Source of the DNA: Fasciola hepatica
Taxonomy: Eukaryota; Platyhelminthes; Trematoda; Plagiorchiida; Fasciolidae
Length of the DNA stretch: 64,000 bases
NCBI GenBank assembly: GCA_948099385.1
Contig: CANUEZ040000020.1
Span: 12,417,501-12,481,500, forward strand
Direction of reading: 5' to 3'
Shown: positions 46,031 through 59,860 of the stretch, one piece after another
How the letters are laid out: the number at the start of each line of letters is the position of its first letter
Numbering within the stretch: the stretch's first letter is position 1
Position numbers and translations under genes: made by a program
The notes under the pieces: generated by a model
What the model was told of the DNA's origin: nothing
Database searches by the model: none
The model's input: only the letters and a program-made list of their open reading frames with translations

Positions 46031-46659
46031 AAAAACCAAAAACGAAGCCCAAACATCATACAGTAATATTTTGTATGAAGCAGCTGGTTCATCTTTTGAA
46101 AAATGTGACCCATGGTGAACGATCATTTAGACATTGCTGGGAACAAACAGACCGTTGAGTTGTAGAGCATGGCTACCCAAAGGAAGCCGACGGCCAATTT
46201 AAACGAGACTCTTTGATGTTAAATGCAACCTCCGGCCGCCAAACTAGAATAAATTTATATTTTCGAGATTTGAGAAAAAATAATGACGATCTATACAATT
46301 TTCTACCAACAAAGCTGCTGCATGAAGAACCCATCCCGAAGCAGTTTTGAGCTCAGCCCATGGAAGGTGCTGTGTGCTACGTGGGCAAATCCATTTTGTT
46401 CAGTCGCCTAATATGCCATTATAGCTATAATGGCATGTTAGTCGGGAATGCGTTATTCTCTATCCCTTTGAGCTTACCCACTGGATCACCATCACGAGTC
46501 CCATCACATATCTGCGCACACTGAACTAGACTCAAGTGCCGACTAACTGCTCGTTGCGCACGATGGGACTCTCCGGAGGTTGAAGAGCGAAAAGAACGAT
46601 CATAATTGATATACTGAGGCGCTAAGCAACAGCAGAACCGGCGTTCAATATGGCTTGGC
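46031..46659. other. Unassigned interval
   Basis: About 630 bp. A short perfect palindrome-like ATGCCATTATAGCTATAATGGCAT hairpin lies at 46411-46434. Nothing else is recognised. Confidence 0.4.
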
Positions 46660-47251
46660 TCCAAAAAGGTCCTTGGGGTACTTTCACTTGTCCCGGCATT
46701 AGTGTTGTTGAGCAGTGCAATGATGGCAACGGTGGCTCTTGTTGATGTGAAATGCTGCGCATTGGTAGTGTGTCCATCATCCACACATCGCAAGTGTACA
46801 CTAGACTTTATAAACATCCTCATCCAGGTTCACCAACGGCTCCTCTTCTCGGAGTACTCTACAGATACCCCCCGAACGAAGCAAGGTTCTTTTCAGAATT
46901 TCTTGAAGCCGGCTATGGAAGATTCCACAAGGGAAAATGCAGAACCAATGACGGGTACGAACAGCACTGCAAGTTGCAACAGAGTGGCTAGTGAGCCTCT
47001 CAAACCGCACCAGGTCAGATGAATTGGCAGTACTGAGCAAGTTACAGAAAGATGAAGCCCAACCGGTCAACATTTTACAGTGGAAAGAAGCTATCATGTC
47101 CAACACAAAACAGACTTGTAACGTGATATTCGCCATTTTGGCATTCTTGTCACAACAGCTGAGTAGTGCCTTAAACCGGCCCCTCTTGGATAATCGGACT
47201 CTTCCTTGCGTGGTGGTTCGGAGGGTTTTGACATCGGAAAAGTCCTGTTGA
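46660..47251 (+). pseudogene. Possible LINE endonuclease fragment
   Basis: A plus-strand frame at 46752-46991 contains TAPLLGVLYRYPPNEARFFS, which resembles the G-V-x-Y-R-P-P-x-S/N segment in the middle of LINE endonucleases. No GDFN or SDH follows in frame, and the frame starting at 46991 is unassigned. Without those motifs the call is weak. Confidence 0.35.
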
Positions 47252-47700
47252 AAGAATTTCCCCGGTAGGCCTCAGCAGGGCATATGCAGCAACCTAAGGA
47301 CCTCGTGTGGATGGAACCTGGTAACCAGATGGTTTTCACGGCAGCCTGAAAAAGGCTCTTTTAAACACAGGCAGAGAAAAAGGTAAGCTGCCCGCACGAT
47401 ACGCTATAGCTGCTTTCAACCCCGGTCGTTTGTTTAACGCATATCAGTGTTTGTGTGAACTGGCCTCACGAAGAGCGGTGAGCACTTGTCCGTTGCCTAT
47501 GCATGCTACACGCAAGCTTCCACAGTATACAGTAATCACTGTCCCCATATTTGTGGGTTTCTTCTCATGAGTTGTAGGGAACATTGCCCTGATGCTTTTG
47601 GTGGCACATTTCACAGTACCACTGCAGCGGACAGGTGGTCTAAGCTTGCTGGGAAGGACCAGCGAACTCACGTAATGAGGAAACAGCTTGGTCAGGTTTA
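47252..47700. other. Unassigned interval
   Basis: About 450 bp with no motif seen. Confidence 0.3.
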
Positions 47701-48235
47701 ACCAACCTTACAACATTACAGCCATGTACCTCGATGACCGGGTGGTTCAGAAGTTAAAAAGGAGAGGGTTGCAGTCCGGAGGTGTCCCAGCTGAGGGTTA
47801 GCGTGAGCTAAATGAAAGATAGTGATACTGGGGTTGAATATGGGAAACAAAGGCCTCAGTAAAACGAGAGACCCAAGGTATTGTAAGTCGGCGTTCGTGA
47901 GGACTAACTCAACTCGCTCTGTCATACCTGGTTATTGATTACCAATCCCCCAGTACATCGGGAACCCTTATCGTTCTGGATTACTTAAGCCCTGGAGGTG
48001 TACTGGGGATATTGGGTCCGAGGGCTACTCAAGGAAGCAGCTAGGAAGCAGTAAGAATCTAAACGGTGGGTTTGTTAAATAGGTCTGGAGGATATATGAC
48101 AAGTCCTACTGTGGGTTATTTGCGCGTCGAATGCTACAAGCTGGTGTTGGGTCTTGGTACATGGAAGGCTGTTGTTGGGTTGGGCTGTAAACTGCAGGGT
48201 GGAGTGGATACTAAGGTATAGAAGACACCGCTATC
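47701..48235 (-). repeat. Module C repeat, copy 2, with flank
   Basis: The core 47935-48235 matches 24986-25280: GTACTGGGGATATTGGGTC, AAGGAAGCAGCTAGG, GGTTGGGCTGTAAACTGCAGGGTGGAGTGGA. Bases 47779-47830 (CAGTCCGG...CCCAGCTGAGG) match 62741-62765, just upstream of R1 copy e. This again places these blocks next to R1. Confidence 0.6.
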
Positions 48236-48449
48236 TTACGAGGTGGAAAAAATGGGTAATTGCGAGCGAATAATACAGGTTGTTTTCCCCATGTTCTTAT
48301 ATGCTTGTTCGTATGTACATTTGAAGTTACATATGCGTATTTGGGGCTATGATGAAAAGTGTTTCTCGTCTAATGTACGACTTGCTGTCCAGAGCAACGA
48401 GGTAAGAGTCGGAGCTACAGTGATTTTTAGGCTGACATCCACATACATG

Positions 48450-49650
48450 CCACTCGTGTATTGGAGGGCATGAAGCGGTTAAAAAGTGGAGCGAGAGGTG
48501 GATAAGTGTATGCGGAGAGTCCAGTCCACGGTGGCCCCAATCAACCTCGTGTGAAAAAATCGAAAGCATTTCACTTCCAATGTGAGAAAACGATATAGGT
48601 ACTTGGAAACCTAAGTGGGTAGCCACCGTTTCTGGGTCACAAGCCACTCATGAGTGAGTTTTCAGGGATGACTTTAGAAAAGTTAGTTTACACATTATTT
48701 TTGAGCGTGAAAAATTGCTCCAGATGGTCGGTCCATGTGTCAACAAAAAGAATTATGAACATGACGGACTCCACTTGGTCAAACATAGGTTAACTAGCAT
48801 AGGCAACGGAATTTGGCATCAGCGAGCTGGTTTCGGATTGAGTAAATCACCAGCTAGGGTTCAAGCTAAGAGAGGTGGGGTAGATTTTTATACGAAGAGA
48901 TCACCTGGCAAGCTGTCTACCCGCCCAGGGTCAGACAGGACTACTGAGGTCTCAACCAATAATCTCATTTGCTATGGGGTCATCACATAAGCAGTGTCAT
49001 TTAATGGCTGTAACTGGGAATTCATTCGTTATTGAGCGGGTGTAGAGCAAGAATCCCATGCCTTTGCTGCCGGAAGTATCTTTGGTACCTTAGTGTATTT
49101 TTAGGAAGGGCGGGAGAGCGTGGTTACCTCATATAGCGTGCTCACCATCTCTCCACCACTCGCCATTCCTCACGCGTGACCCATGAGTTTGGTCGATGCT
49201 GGGGTAGGCCGTTTTTTCCCCGTGTAATAAGGCAGCCACGGACTTGTTGCTTTTTTCCCATCGTTGTTGTCACCGACCTCGGCAACGGAGGAAGAAGAAT
49301 GTGGAAAACAGTCGCACGAGTCGATTATAATACTCGAGGAATGCATTGTTGGCCGCTCACTTCAGACAGAGTCAGAGTCCGACGTCTCCATTTATATTTG
49401 AGCCAGATGCTGTCAGCAAAACCTGTAGTGACACCACAAGACGACCCATAGATCGTCATTTGTTTTGACTGGGTAATAAACGTTTGATAGGGATCGGTCA
49501 TAGGGGAGATTTTTGGTGATGATAATAAGTGAAGAAAACTAAAATGAATTTGGTGAGTTCACAAGAGGGGCAAGGATAAGGTTTCCCTAGGACATTCCAT
49601 GGTACCTGTGCCATAATCTGACCTGAGTTCAAAACCACAAGTCTAGATAG
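48450..49650 (-). repeat. Module F repeat, copy 2
   Basis: Reverse-complement relative of 13140-14260 across about 1.1-1.2 kb. Read on the minus strand it ends about 200 bp before module C at 48235, so the order F then C is on one strand. That gives the sense order F-C-(R1) for a putative composite element. The plus-strand frame at 49176-49451 contains VIRQPRTCC as in the other copy. Confidence 0.7.
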
Positions 49651-52600
49651 TGTAGGCCTTGAGGGGGATCAGTTGCGTTACTACAGGTAAGAGGACCAGA
49701 TTGTGAGTAGGGAGTGGGGGATAGTATGGTAAACAGTTAGTTTTCTGTGAGGAGTGGTTACGGATTATCACTAAAGGCACTGACGGGATATCATAGTTCA
49801 GCTTGCAATGAGATTCGACGATACTCGAGTGGTGAGATGAAAATATGCAAGTTTACGTGGTTGTTGGCTAAGGCTAGATCGACGATATCCAGTTTGTAAA
49901 TAGGATTGCAAAACGGGTGGACTATGTGGTCTAGTGAGAAAAAATGGTTGAGCTGGTAGGGGTGTCATAAGAGGGCTATAACTGAATGCTCCTCTCAAAC
50001 TCGCGGTATATGGAAGTGCATATACCTGTTTGGCCGACTGAGGTAAGGAACTTGAAAAATGCTTTTAGTGCTCGTCTAAAAAAGGGCACGGATGATGGCT
50101 TTTATGCCATGTGAGCCAGTGCCAGAAGGACGATATATGCAACCTAGTAGGCAGCTACTGGTATTCCATTCCAAAGACAGCCATGCAGGGTGCATGAACT
50201 GATCAGGAGCAGGGTGGGTTATGGCGAATTATTGAATACTGCACCGAAAGTACGCTAGGCACCCACCACCTCTTTGGGAAACCCTCGGAGCAGAAACGGT
50301 TTGATACCCGGGATACCGATGTAACTGTTAGGTGTGTGCTCACAGATCCAAGGTACAGCCACCAAAACAATATCTGGATTGGCTCACCTTACCACGGGTG
50401 TTAGGGAATTGATTTTGCTTACGAGAGGGCTCGCAATACTGAGCAGAATGTAGGGGGCAATATTCACGTGACAACCAGGATTTTGATGGCGCCCTTATGA
50501 GGAGGGTGACGAGTGGCAGGGTAAACGGGGTTGAAGTGAGACGGATATAATGTTATGAGTTGAGTTGGTTGAAGCTGCAGACGTTTTGTAGGGCTCCACA
50601 GAATGAGAGTGAGGAGGTGGAATGGTAGCAAATGGTCTCAGGATGTACGAGGCTTTGGTATGAAAGGTCAGTTAGCATAATGTGCAAGGTGAATCAAGAA
50701 GAATAAAGCGAAGGTGGGCAAAGAGGGGCAAAGAAGGGGCACTTTCCGCAGTGACCTTATTTAGTGCCTTTTGTAGTAGCATTTGTGGTGTGAAGTGACA
50801 CAGGCTATGAGCAGTGAGAAATTGATCGAGGGAAGAAGCAAACGGTCTGGAACTTTCAAAACTACGGCATTTTTAGAATTTTTCATTCTTTGACGGAATT
50901 CGGAAGCAGACAAGTCCAGGAAGCGAGTGGATGATATTAAACTTCCAGTTTTCGCGTGTTTTTGGAGGTCGCCGATATACGCCAGTCGCAACAACATGGT
51001 CAGAGCATCATCTATGAAACCCCTGCTAGTATTATTCGGATTCGAACCAAAAATTTGTCGGAAATCCTAACTGAGGCGTTTTTGGCGAAATTTGTTTCAC
51101 TTGCCCGGTAAACTCCCAAAACGGGCAGATGAATTGAGGCCAACGAGCGTGAAGTGACCTTGAACAATGACAGCAGGGGACCGTGCGCTTTCACCAACCA
51201 CGAGCCGATGAGCGTCGAGGAAAGGAAGTGATGAAGAGCAACCGGTTTCACCCCTGAATTGTCAACGTCCCCAACCCAAACTGTACGATGGTCATCCACT
51301 TACCTGCACCGACCAGTAAATTGTCTGCTGCGCACACCAATCCCCTACTTCCACGAACAGAACTCGCCACCATTCTGAGCATGAACAAACCCACTTAGCT
51401 GAATTACACTAGAACCACAGTAGGATAAATTCGCTGAGCGTAGCAACCAATTGCCTCTGTCTATCGCTGGTAGCTCCCGTCCCCACCAAAACTACCGTAT
51501 TATCCTAAAACAGACCACCAATGACCAATGAAGATATGACTAAAGCGTGAACTTCAGCACCCCTACTGTTGACAGTCAGCGGCATTACCCCAAAAATGAC
51601 GGATCAGAAGCCTTTTGCAGTGCAAGAACGACCGTAGAAAGTTTGATTCGCAGGCATTTTTACCGTATAAAAATGATAACATCGGGCAAGTCATTAGGCA
51701 TCAATATCGATGTTCCATTTTTCTGGTCCTGACCCAGTGAAAATACTGTAGTGAATTATTAGTACAACACTGATGTATGTTTGTTCCACCTTGTTTCAAC
51801 TCGCTTCCGGTAATTTGCAGCCAGTTTCCAGTGGTACGAACAACATTAGACTTTCCTTTTGCACTGAAGGCTTGTTATCAAAGCACCTAGCCTTTTGTCA
51901 AATAAGATGAAAATTGTGGAAGACTTACAACCAATGAAATCGTGCAAAGCCGTCCTCCTGAATGCAAGTTTACTGTGCACACCAGCAAGGCTGATTTCCT
52001 GTGTGACTTGTTTTGGCAGCAAGCTCGGCATTGGTGATCGGATGTAACTCCTGACCTTATCACCGATGGACGATGCTAACAGAATGTTCTCTGCAAAAGT
52101 GGGTCATCAACGTAGGTGATCAAACCGGTTTATTACGGTTGAACTCTTCGTATAAGTTCCAATCAAAATCTTTGACCTTGTCCGAATTCGGCAAGGTAAA
52201 GGTGTAATCGCAAGCTTCAAATGGCACCTTGTATCCCACGGCGTCAATTGTTCATTACCATGCAGGGTTTGCTTGACCACACTGTGCAATTCAGTCATGT
52301 ATTATATGGTTGATAGTTAATCGAAATCTGTTTAGTTATAGATATGAAAGAGCCGGGTTTCACGTCGCCTACCTTGTGAAGCGGTCGTCTGAATTGGTCA
52401 TGACGGGAAGCTGAAATTTACACGGACACCTGTTGTTTGTTGCTGGAGTCGTTATAATTCTGAAAAATGAGCACTTTCATCAAAAATAGATAAGACCCAG
52501 TGTGCTGATATAGAGGCTTATTACTGGGTTGTGGAGTACCTTGCGTCTAGGAGTGTGCACATTCGTTCTTCAGCGTCTAGGCAATGAAGCATGATCGAGA

Positions 52601-53740
52601 TATCTGAACGACTTACACTGCAAAGAAAACTGACCCTCACTCAGCGTATTTACTAGTTCTGCTGAATAACATTGTCAGAAAATGATTACTGTACGGACAT
52701 ACTCCACGTTGATACCTGAGCGATCCTACGTTTCATGGCATTTCCTTCCACTTTGCTACTAGTGGAGGGGGTACCTACAGCTAAGAAATGACCTTCCTTC
52801 TAAGACCCATTTATAGGTGGATTAGTGTTCTTTCCAGAACTTCTGAGCGGCGTACCATCTTCGGAGGTGAAGTTTTCCAGCTCCATTCTGCACAAGTGGG
52901 CCAATATTTATTGCGCAAAAGGCCTACTCTATGCTTTTAGGAAGCAGGCCCGTAAAAGCCTTTCCGACATTGGATGGAAACTGACTGTTCCCACTCGGAA
53001 GTTGCACTCTCCATGTTTCGTCATAAATGGCCGTTCCTTACGAAGTCCTCCAATCGACAACCTAACAGTGCGAATCAAGATTGACACGGGCCTCAGGGAT
53101 TACCATCCGGCTGTTTTGCATGGTTGCTTTTTGTCCTGTGGAATTTAGTAACATCTACATTCGGAATAGAGAAATGAGTATTATCGGCAGAAAGCTACTT
53201 TCGTCTCGTAAAGCATACGTCCTGATTCTTGTCATCCAGTGGGTTTACTACTGCAAACACTGATATTCTAAAGAACGTCTGAAATGGAAGAAAAACAATC
53301 ATAATCAGTCACATTATGAGAGATGCTAGTCATTAAGAAATCATTTTTTGAACCAATTTATCCATTTAGTAAAGGATAAGTTACAAAGAGAAAAAGGTAT
53401 TTCAAGCTTCAGTATGTAAATGAGATAAGATGCTTGGTCAATAATCGACACCCATTGCAACGCATTTACAATCAATGCATCTTGGTTGACATTTAATAAG
53501 AGTTGGACCAAGAGTTTTTGAGAAATAAATGTTTTGGAAAACTGAAGCAACAAGAGAAGCAAAATAATTTTTCAGGTGTGAAAATGGTGGAAACTCGACC
53601 ACAAAGCCCCCATCCTAGGTGGATCTTATGGAAGCCGACAATCTACGAGCCATGAAAATATTATCTGGGGCAGCAATTAAAATGACATAATTGCCATCAA
53701 AAGGACAACGGCGCCTTCCTTGACGTTGTAACATTGTCGG
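49651..53740. other. Unassigned interval, 4 kb
   Basis: G-rich, low-motif sequence at 49.65-50.75 kb, then minus-strand frames at 50761, 51012, 51846 and 52107 and a plus-strand frame of 107 codons at 52825-53148. None has a recognisable motif. The part just below 53741 may be the decayed C-terminus of the CACTA-like gene. Confidence 0.35.
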
Positions 53741-54313
53741 TCACCATTCAATCCACGAAGCGAACACCGTGGATTCAGCACACCGTCGATGAGTTTGATG
53801 GAATATCTTTGTTGGTCTCTTGATGATCCGTTTCACTGTGAACAGAAATGAATCAAGCGGAAAAGCGCTGAAATGATCCAAAGGACCATGATGTTCAACG
53901 TCGTCAGCAATATTAATTAACGATTGCACATTACCGGACATTGCCCCTAATCCAAACAAAGCTTTACGTATTCTCACAAATTAGTTCATCAACTCCCGCG
54001 CGAAATGAAGCGCTTTAGGACTTTTTGAATTTGAAAAAATACGAATGGCGATAAATAACCGGAGAAAATGCCTGTAGAAATGAATTGGTGGTACTCCTTT
54101 TGAATACAGTAAGCCTAACTGCGGTAAAACCTGGTGGTGTTCTGTAGCCTTCTTGTATGGCAGCTTTTCAAGAGCTGACTGTAATCCAATGTGACAATAT
54201 ATGTCTGGCTCAGTTTTACTTACCACAGTTGTTTGAGGGGTTCCCATAAGCTCGCGGAAATCTACAGGGAGATACCGCCTGCAAAGTCTGTTTATCTGAG
54301 GGCAGTGGTTCAT
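53741..54313 (-). pseudogene. CACTA-like transposase relic (DUF4218-type C-terminal region)
   Basis: Two minus-strand frames separated only by a stop near 53980. The first (54313-53981) reads LPVDFRELMGTPQTTVVSK, and further on IHFYRHFLRLFIAIRIFSNS. The second (53977-53741) reads NVQSLINIADDVEHHGPLDH, then FSAFPLDSFLFTVKRIIKRP and IFHQTHRRCAES. This matches the region of metazoan CACTA/En-Spm-like transposase proteins with F-R-x-F-L ... Y-x-x-F-L-x-L-x-x-A-I-x-I-L ... N-x-H-x-L-x-H-L-x-x-D-V-x-x-x-G-x-L-D-x-F-S-A-F-x-F-E-N-x-L-x-x-I-K-R-x-x-R-x-P-x-x-x-x-Q-x-x-R-R. The N-terminal catalytic part is not recognisable upstream. Long, colinear similarity with a single stop suggests a moderately young relic. 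Confidence 0.75.
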
Positions 54314-55539
54314 ACCTGAGTCGGCACTAAAGACGCAGTAACACTACTTTCTTCGAATTTGGTTCCACAGATGTGGAATTTTCTTGAAAGAGACAAGAGT
54401 ACTAACCGCCTTCTGCGCCTTACACGTCTAAGCGTCTGCCACCGGAATGGCAGAAGTAGATGATGCCTGATCTGCACAAGAAAGGATTAGTTTTATGATA
54501 TCACGTATAACGTCCTCCACAGCCATCAGATAATTATATTCCCTCATCCAGCGCAGCCAGCTTCGGGACAAAGTTCTTTTACAAAGCTCACGGTTGGTAA
54601 ATGTACATAAGGGCCGCATGTTTGAAGTAGGCAAAATAGTCGCAGAGTGAATGCTTGCAGCATTGGCCTTCCATTATATATCGTTCATTTACCTATTGTG
54701 CTCCAATGCTCATCAAACTGTGATCATGTTCACGATTACGGGCCGATGAGTATTGCCCGCACTTTGGATGTATCACATAGAACTAAGTGAGACTATAGTT
54801 GGACTGGTCGCGAGCCTTTTTCCACAGCTCAGTTCCATGAAAATAGGCCATGTGACCACGATCACATGACGTTCGCACACAGTGCGTGGGCGAATAGAAA
54901 GTGTTCCGTTCCGATTGGTAGCGAAATTCAGTCCACTTGACGGCAAAGGCATGACAGTCAGGGGGTTACGGGGCAGACAGGCCCTGAGTTTGAAGGCGGG
55001 CTGACTGACTGAACGCATCTGAGGCCATGCCAACATGAGCACGTGACAAAACCAGCAGCAAACTTCAGTAGGGCAGATCAGGTTGCATGCATCTGCGTGG
55101 AGCAAGAATAGGTGGTTGACGGTTCTGGCAACATTCATTGTTGGTTTGTCTGCTTATCAATGGTGAGTGTAATATGAAGGAAGCTGCAAACGTTCACTGT
55201 GGATAACTTCTGTAGCTGATATAACATTTCGTTTACAAAGCTTCCTGTGTGAGAACAGTGTCCAAAGTTCGACGGAGTTTCTCCAAGTGTCACTGAGACT
55301 GCAGACAGCTTGTTACAGAAGAAAGTACCCTAGGTACTCCAAGATAATAGCTCCATATTGGTCATGTTTCAAAAAAAGTGACAAACTAATGAGTGATCTT
55401 CGTGGCCTTGTCATGGCATGGCATACAGCGTTATCTGTAATTTCGCACATCCCTTGAAAAAGATAACGGGTCCTGTTTATTCCGAGTAAATTAGGCATAT
55501 ATCAGTAGTGTACCCTTTTCAGCCTTTTACGGTACTCCG
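54314..55539. other. Interval upstream of CACTA-like relic
   Basis: About 1.2 kb. Minus-strand frames at 54428-54634 and 54773-55138 (121 codons) are in the right place for the upstream part of the transposase but show no motif I can defend. Confidence 0.35.
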
Positions 55540-55950
55540 GATACCAGGTACTAAATAGATCCCAAGGGTAGCCTATGGAACGGGCAACAAGCCAAAATTT
55601 CGGACGCGTGCCAAAAGACGGTAAAAGTCGTTGGGATGGGTGAAAGACGTTTTGTATTGAAATAAATTCATTCACGTTCACGTTTGGGAGCGACCCGGGA
55701 AGCAGTACTAATCAAGGGAGCTAGACTCTCAACCTCACGCAAGCAGAGCAATCGAAAATGTGTTTTCCAATTGGAGAAAGCCAATTGTCCCCACAGCCAG
55801 CAGTCAAACAACGCTAGCCCTATGACACTGAAAGACATAGGAAAGGCTTGTAGCTGAGCGCTAACTGGTTGTTTTTGTCCACGGTCATTAGTTTACACAT
55901 CCAGACTAGGTCCTTCTCAGGCCGCTACACTTTTGTGGAATGCTGTCCAA
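55540..55950 (-). repeat. Repeat E, copy 2
   Basis: Direct relative of 42470-42880, with the same minus-strand reading ending FGLLPVP and TAG. It lies about 1.2 kb upstream of the CACTA-like relic on the same strand, as copy 1 lies upstream of the MULE relics. Confidence 0.7.
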
Positions 55951-58900
55951 TTATGCAACCATAGGTGGCCACCTTCACCGTGAATAACGCGGAGGCTAAC
56001 TGTGACGATGTGACCCCTTATTGAACTATGTCATTGTAGATTTCTTTTGATACGGGATTGGTTAACCTACAGGAAACTAAAGTCACTTTTGCGCTTCTAG
56101 TACCTAGGGTTAGCTGTTGTTTAAACAACCGCGACTGCCATGGTAATAATATACAGAGACTCCTAACAGTCGGACATCAATCGGGTCATACTATCTAGTA
56201 GGAGGCAAAAAACATAGAGATGCCTAATGGTTACCTTCTTGTGAAACAGGAATGCATATTTATAGTTTTGTATGATTTTTGCAAAGGAACGATGGTCGTT
56301 GTACTTCAAAGTCGCTTGAAAGAGTACGTAATAAGGTAAGCCCCGTGAACAACTGCGTCATCCGGTCGTTGGGTCCTCAGTGCTGTGACACATCAGTTAA
56401 CTGGATAACACCCAGTATAGCCTAAAAGGTACGCCTTCATTGTTTTTCGAATACATAATCATATTTAAAAAATTCTCACACTGATCTAAACTATCGTCCT
56501 ACAAAAAATGATTTCCTGGAGGAAACATTCGCCGAAAACTTTACTGAAAAGCGGCAGTAGAATGATGAGATTATATAAAAGATAAATAGTAACTTTCTGT
56601 TAGACGTAATCACCTGAGTATCTCTTACAGTATACACAAGTTCCTCATGGTTTATAAGTGGAATTAATTACATAAATTTCATCTGTTACCTGATGGAGAC
56701 TAAGTGCCTTATACTGAAGCACGGTGGATAAGATTCGCGAACTTTATCCTCTTATGAAAATTTTCAACGAAATACGCAAAAGCTCTCATCGCTATTATAG
56801 TTCCATGATTTTCGATGAGATAAAACGGGTATTTTCACTGAACAGCATAAATGAGTCACAATCCATCACTTGTTGTTATCGTAACCCAATTACCGGACTT
56901 CTCCTTGGGAAGTCACACTTTAGGGGTCGATATCCATCTCAATGACCAGTGACGCGGCATATTGTTCAGTCCAAAAAGCCGGGTATTGTTTTGTAAAATG
57001 AAACCGTATAAGCCGAATATTATAAAAGTTATGATATATATGTGACCAGAACGAGATTGCTCAGAACTTCACGATTAGACGACAGGGTTAGTCGAACGCT
57101 GATTTATTCCTACTAGGTTTCACTTTGAAAGTTTCAAGTTGAAACAAGCTGGATACTGGTTGGTGGTGTTCGTACTAACCAACAAATGTTTTTCAGGGAG
57201 TTATCAATTGACTCATAGGCAGTACATTTTAGACTTCAAGTTTTTTTCTATTTCGCGAACTGCCAAATGCTCCTCAGTACGATGACAGGAGGAAATTGCA
57301 TTGTCACAGTTACTTGCATGCATCGGAACTGAAAGCTAATTCAGCTAGATGATGTATGCGAAATTTTGGCATATCGATCAAACGGATTGCTTCAGCAGAC
57401 CGCAGAGTGAATGGATTAGCATATTTTCTAATTCGCGTCCCGTGGTCATTAGTTTCCCGTTTATTGAGTCAGAGAAGAGTTTCCATCCTCCCTTACAAAA
57501 AACTCCAAATAGTGCAGCAAAACTTCCTAAAGTTTTACACTTTTCTCTTATTTTTATACCATACTGAAGAAGCTTTTGATAGATGTAACCCTGTTTAACG
57601 CGCCGGGCAGTACTCGGGCGAATGTTTATGCGCATAAAGCTAGTGTATTCATATGTGAGTATTGTACATATGCGGCTATTTTTATCGAGCTTTTGTCAGT
57701 TTTACGTTGCGTATATGCGATCGTAAACTGCGTAAATAACTAACTGTTATTCAAATTTGTTGTGTTCAGCTGTTCCTGCCACCTTGGGATAATTGCTACT
57801 TTTACCTCACTCTATCGTAGTCATTAAGATTTCCTTGCAAAATAGGTTGTTTCATATCAATCGCTTTTCAGAAGTTACAAAAAACAATCAAACGGAGCAA
57901 CAGAGATTATTGGCATTCCATTGGTCCAGTCTAATTAAGAGCAGTTGTTTTCTTTTCGCAGGATGCAATTGCTTGGTTTGCATGTCTTCTGTTCCTGACC
58001 AGGGATGGTTCCTCTCACGGCCGCCTTTGTTTTTAATTTAAAAGTGCCCGGAGTTGAGTTTAGAGCAATCGAATTATCAGTTGTTCAGTCAGTGGTGTGT
58101 ACGCCCCACCAAGGCCGTGCTAGAATTTCACATCACAACGAGGATAAATTTCTGCAGTGACATGCGAATATATTATTTGAAACCTCTTCTCTTCTTCGTG
58201 CAAGATCGTTTCTAAATTAAATTTTGTGAAACAAATAAGCAACTAACAAGTGCACCAAAGGAACATGGACTGGTCCACTAATTTGCAGTCTTACCAGCGT
58301 TCTCAGTTCAGCTTGTAGAAGGCAGGCCACTGGCAGCCATATTGGTGTTTGATAAAAGTAATTTCAGGATCATCTTGATGCACTTACTGAGCCTCCGTGC
58401 TAATAGAGTCCTCTGCTTTTTGTATTTTGCAGATGAAATACGAGCAACCCAATGAAAGACACTGATCCTTGCACACTACAATTGTAACATTATCACCATC
58501 TCATTATTTGTTATACTCTTGGGCCGACAAGAAATCAAGGTATGTATTTGAGTCGATAAATACCTGGGAACCGTTTGCCCCGGATATTCTCAGGAAGGAC
58601 AGAAACCAAAAGCAGGACCGTTGAAGGCTCGTACAGGTGATACACTCACAATGGGCGGTTGCTAACTCATCTGATCTCTCCAGTGAACCTGTCTAGATAA
58701 AGCTCCCAAGATTCCATTAGTGCAGTATGTGCTTGCTGTTAGTGTCTCAGCTACTATGTTACAGCTGTACCGCGGATAATGACACCCAAACACCACACGC
58801 ACAGCTGATCTGACATAAGATTGAGTGATCCAACTGTCGGGTTTGCGTACTGTGATGTATTCCAGATTTAGTCGAGAAGGGGATTTCATCATCGTTTTTG

Positions 58901-58994
58901 TGAGACTTGGCAGCACGCCTTATATAATGGTTAGTTGGGTCATCCGAATCGAAGAGAGTGGAAGCACCAAGCCCCATTAACTTGGTCACTGGTT
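55951..58994. other. Unassigned AT-rich interval, 3 kb
   Basis: AT-rich sequence with short frames only (longest about 85 codons near 57350-57635 on both strands). I recognise no element protein, RNA gene or repeat partner. Confidence 0.4.
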
Positions 58995-59860
58995 TTGAAC
59001 AGGTAATAACAATAATAGTAATAGTTTATTTCGGAGACTTTAGAAGCATGCCTTAAGCATAATCAAAATTTTTACAAACGGCAAAACTTAAAGGCAAAAT
59101 TCAAGGAAAATTTAGAAATACGCAAAAGCGTGAGGGGTAGGAACAAATAGAGGGCAGATGAGATGGAGATAAATGTAAGCACACCAATGTGTAACGGGGG
59201 GAGTTTAATTAAACCCAGAGATGGATTCGAATGTGCCCGGCAAAGTTGAAGGTCAAGGTCAGATGGAACAGCTTGCTGAGCCAAGTGGGGGACGGAAACT
59301 GAAAGTTTTACATAGCGAGGGCTGAAAATCGGCAAGAGAAACCATCGATAGGAGAAACGATGAAGAAAAAAAGAAAAAAGAAGAAAAGAAAGGGAGAACA
59401 AAAATTTAGTTGCATGGCAGGGGACTAGGTAGCCATGAGCTATGCCTTGTCAACTTGAAAGCAGGGCCCCAGTAATGCAAGAAGTAGAGAGTGGGTCAGA
59501 TGGCAGCAATACCGCGGAAGGATAGAGATACGGTAAATATGAGACACAGATATAGGCAAAATACACGCATGTCGTAAGGGGCATCGGTAGGGTGGAAACA
59601 GAATTGGCCAGCTAAGAACTGGGGGAGGCAGAGGAAATATGTATACGTATATACTTATATACACGCATATATATCTATCGGAGAAGGAGCAAATAGCAGT
59701 GAAGGGAAGGAACACGGAATTAGCAATGCTTGGAAGAGACAGGTAAAGATGGGTCCACTGGTAGGGAATTAACACGGATGAGCTCTGACGAATATGTTTA
59801 TGACAAGTAAAAATGGGGGATCAACAGCAAAAGAGAAACAAATTTCAATAGTTTTAAGTA

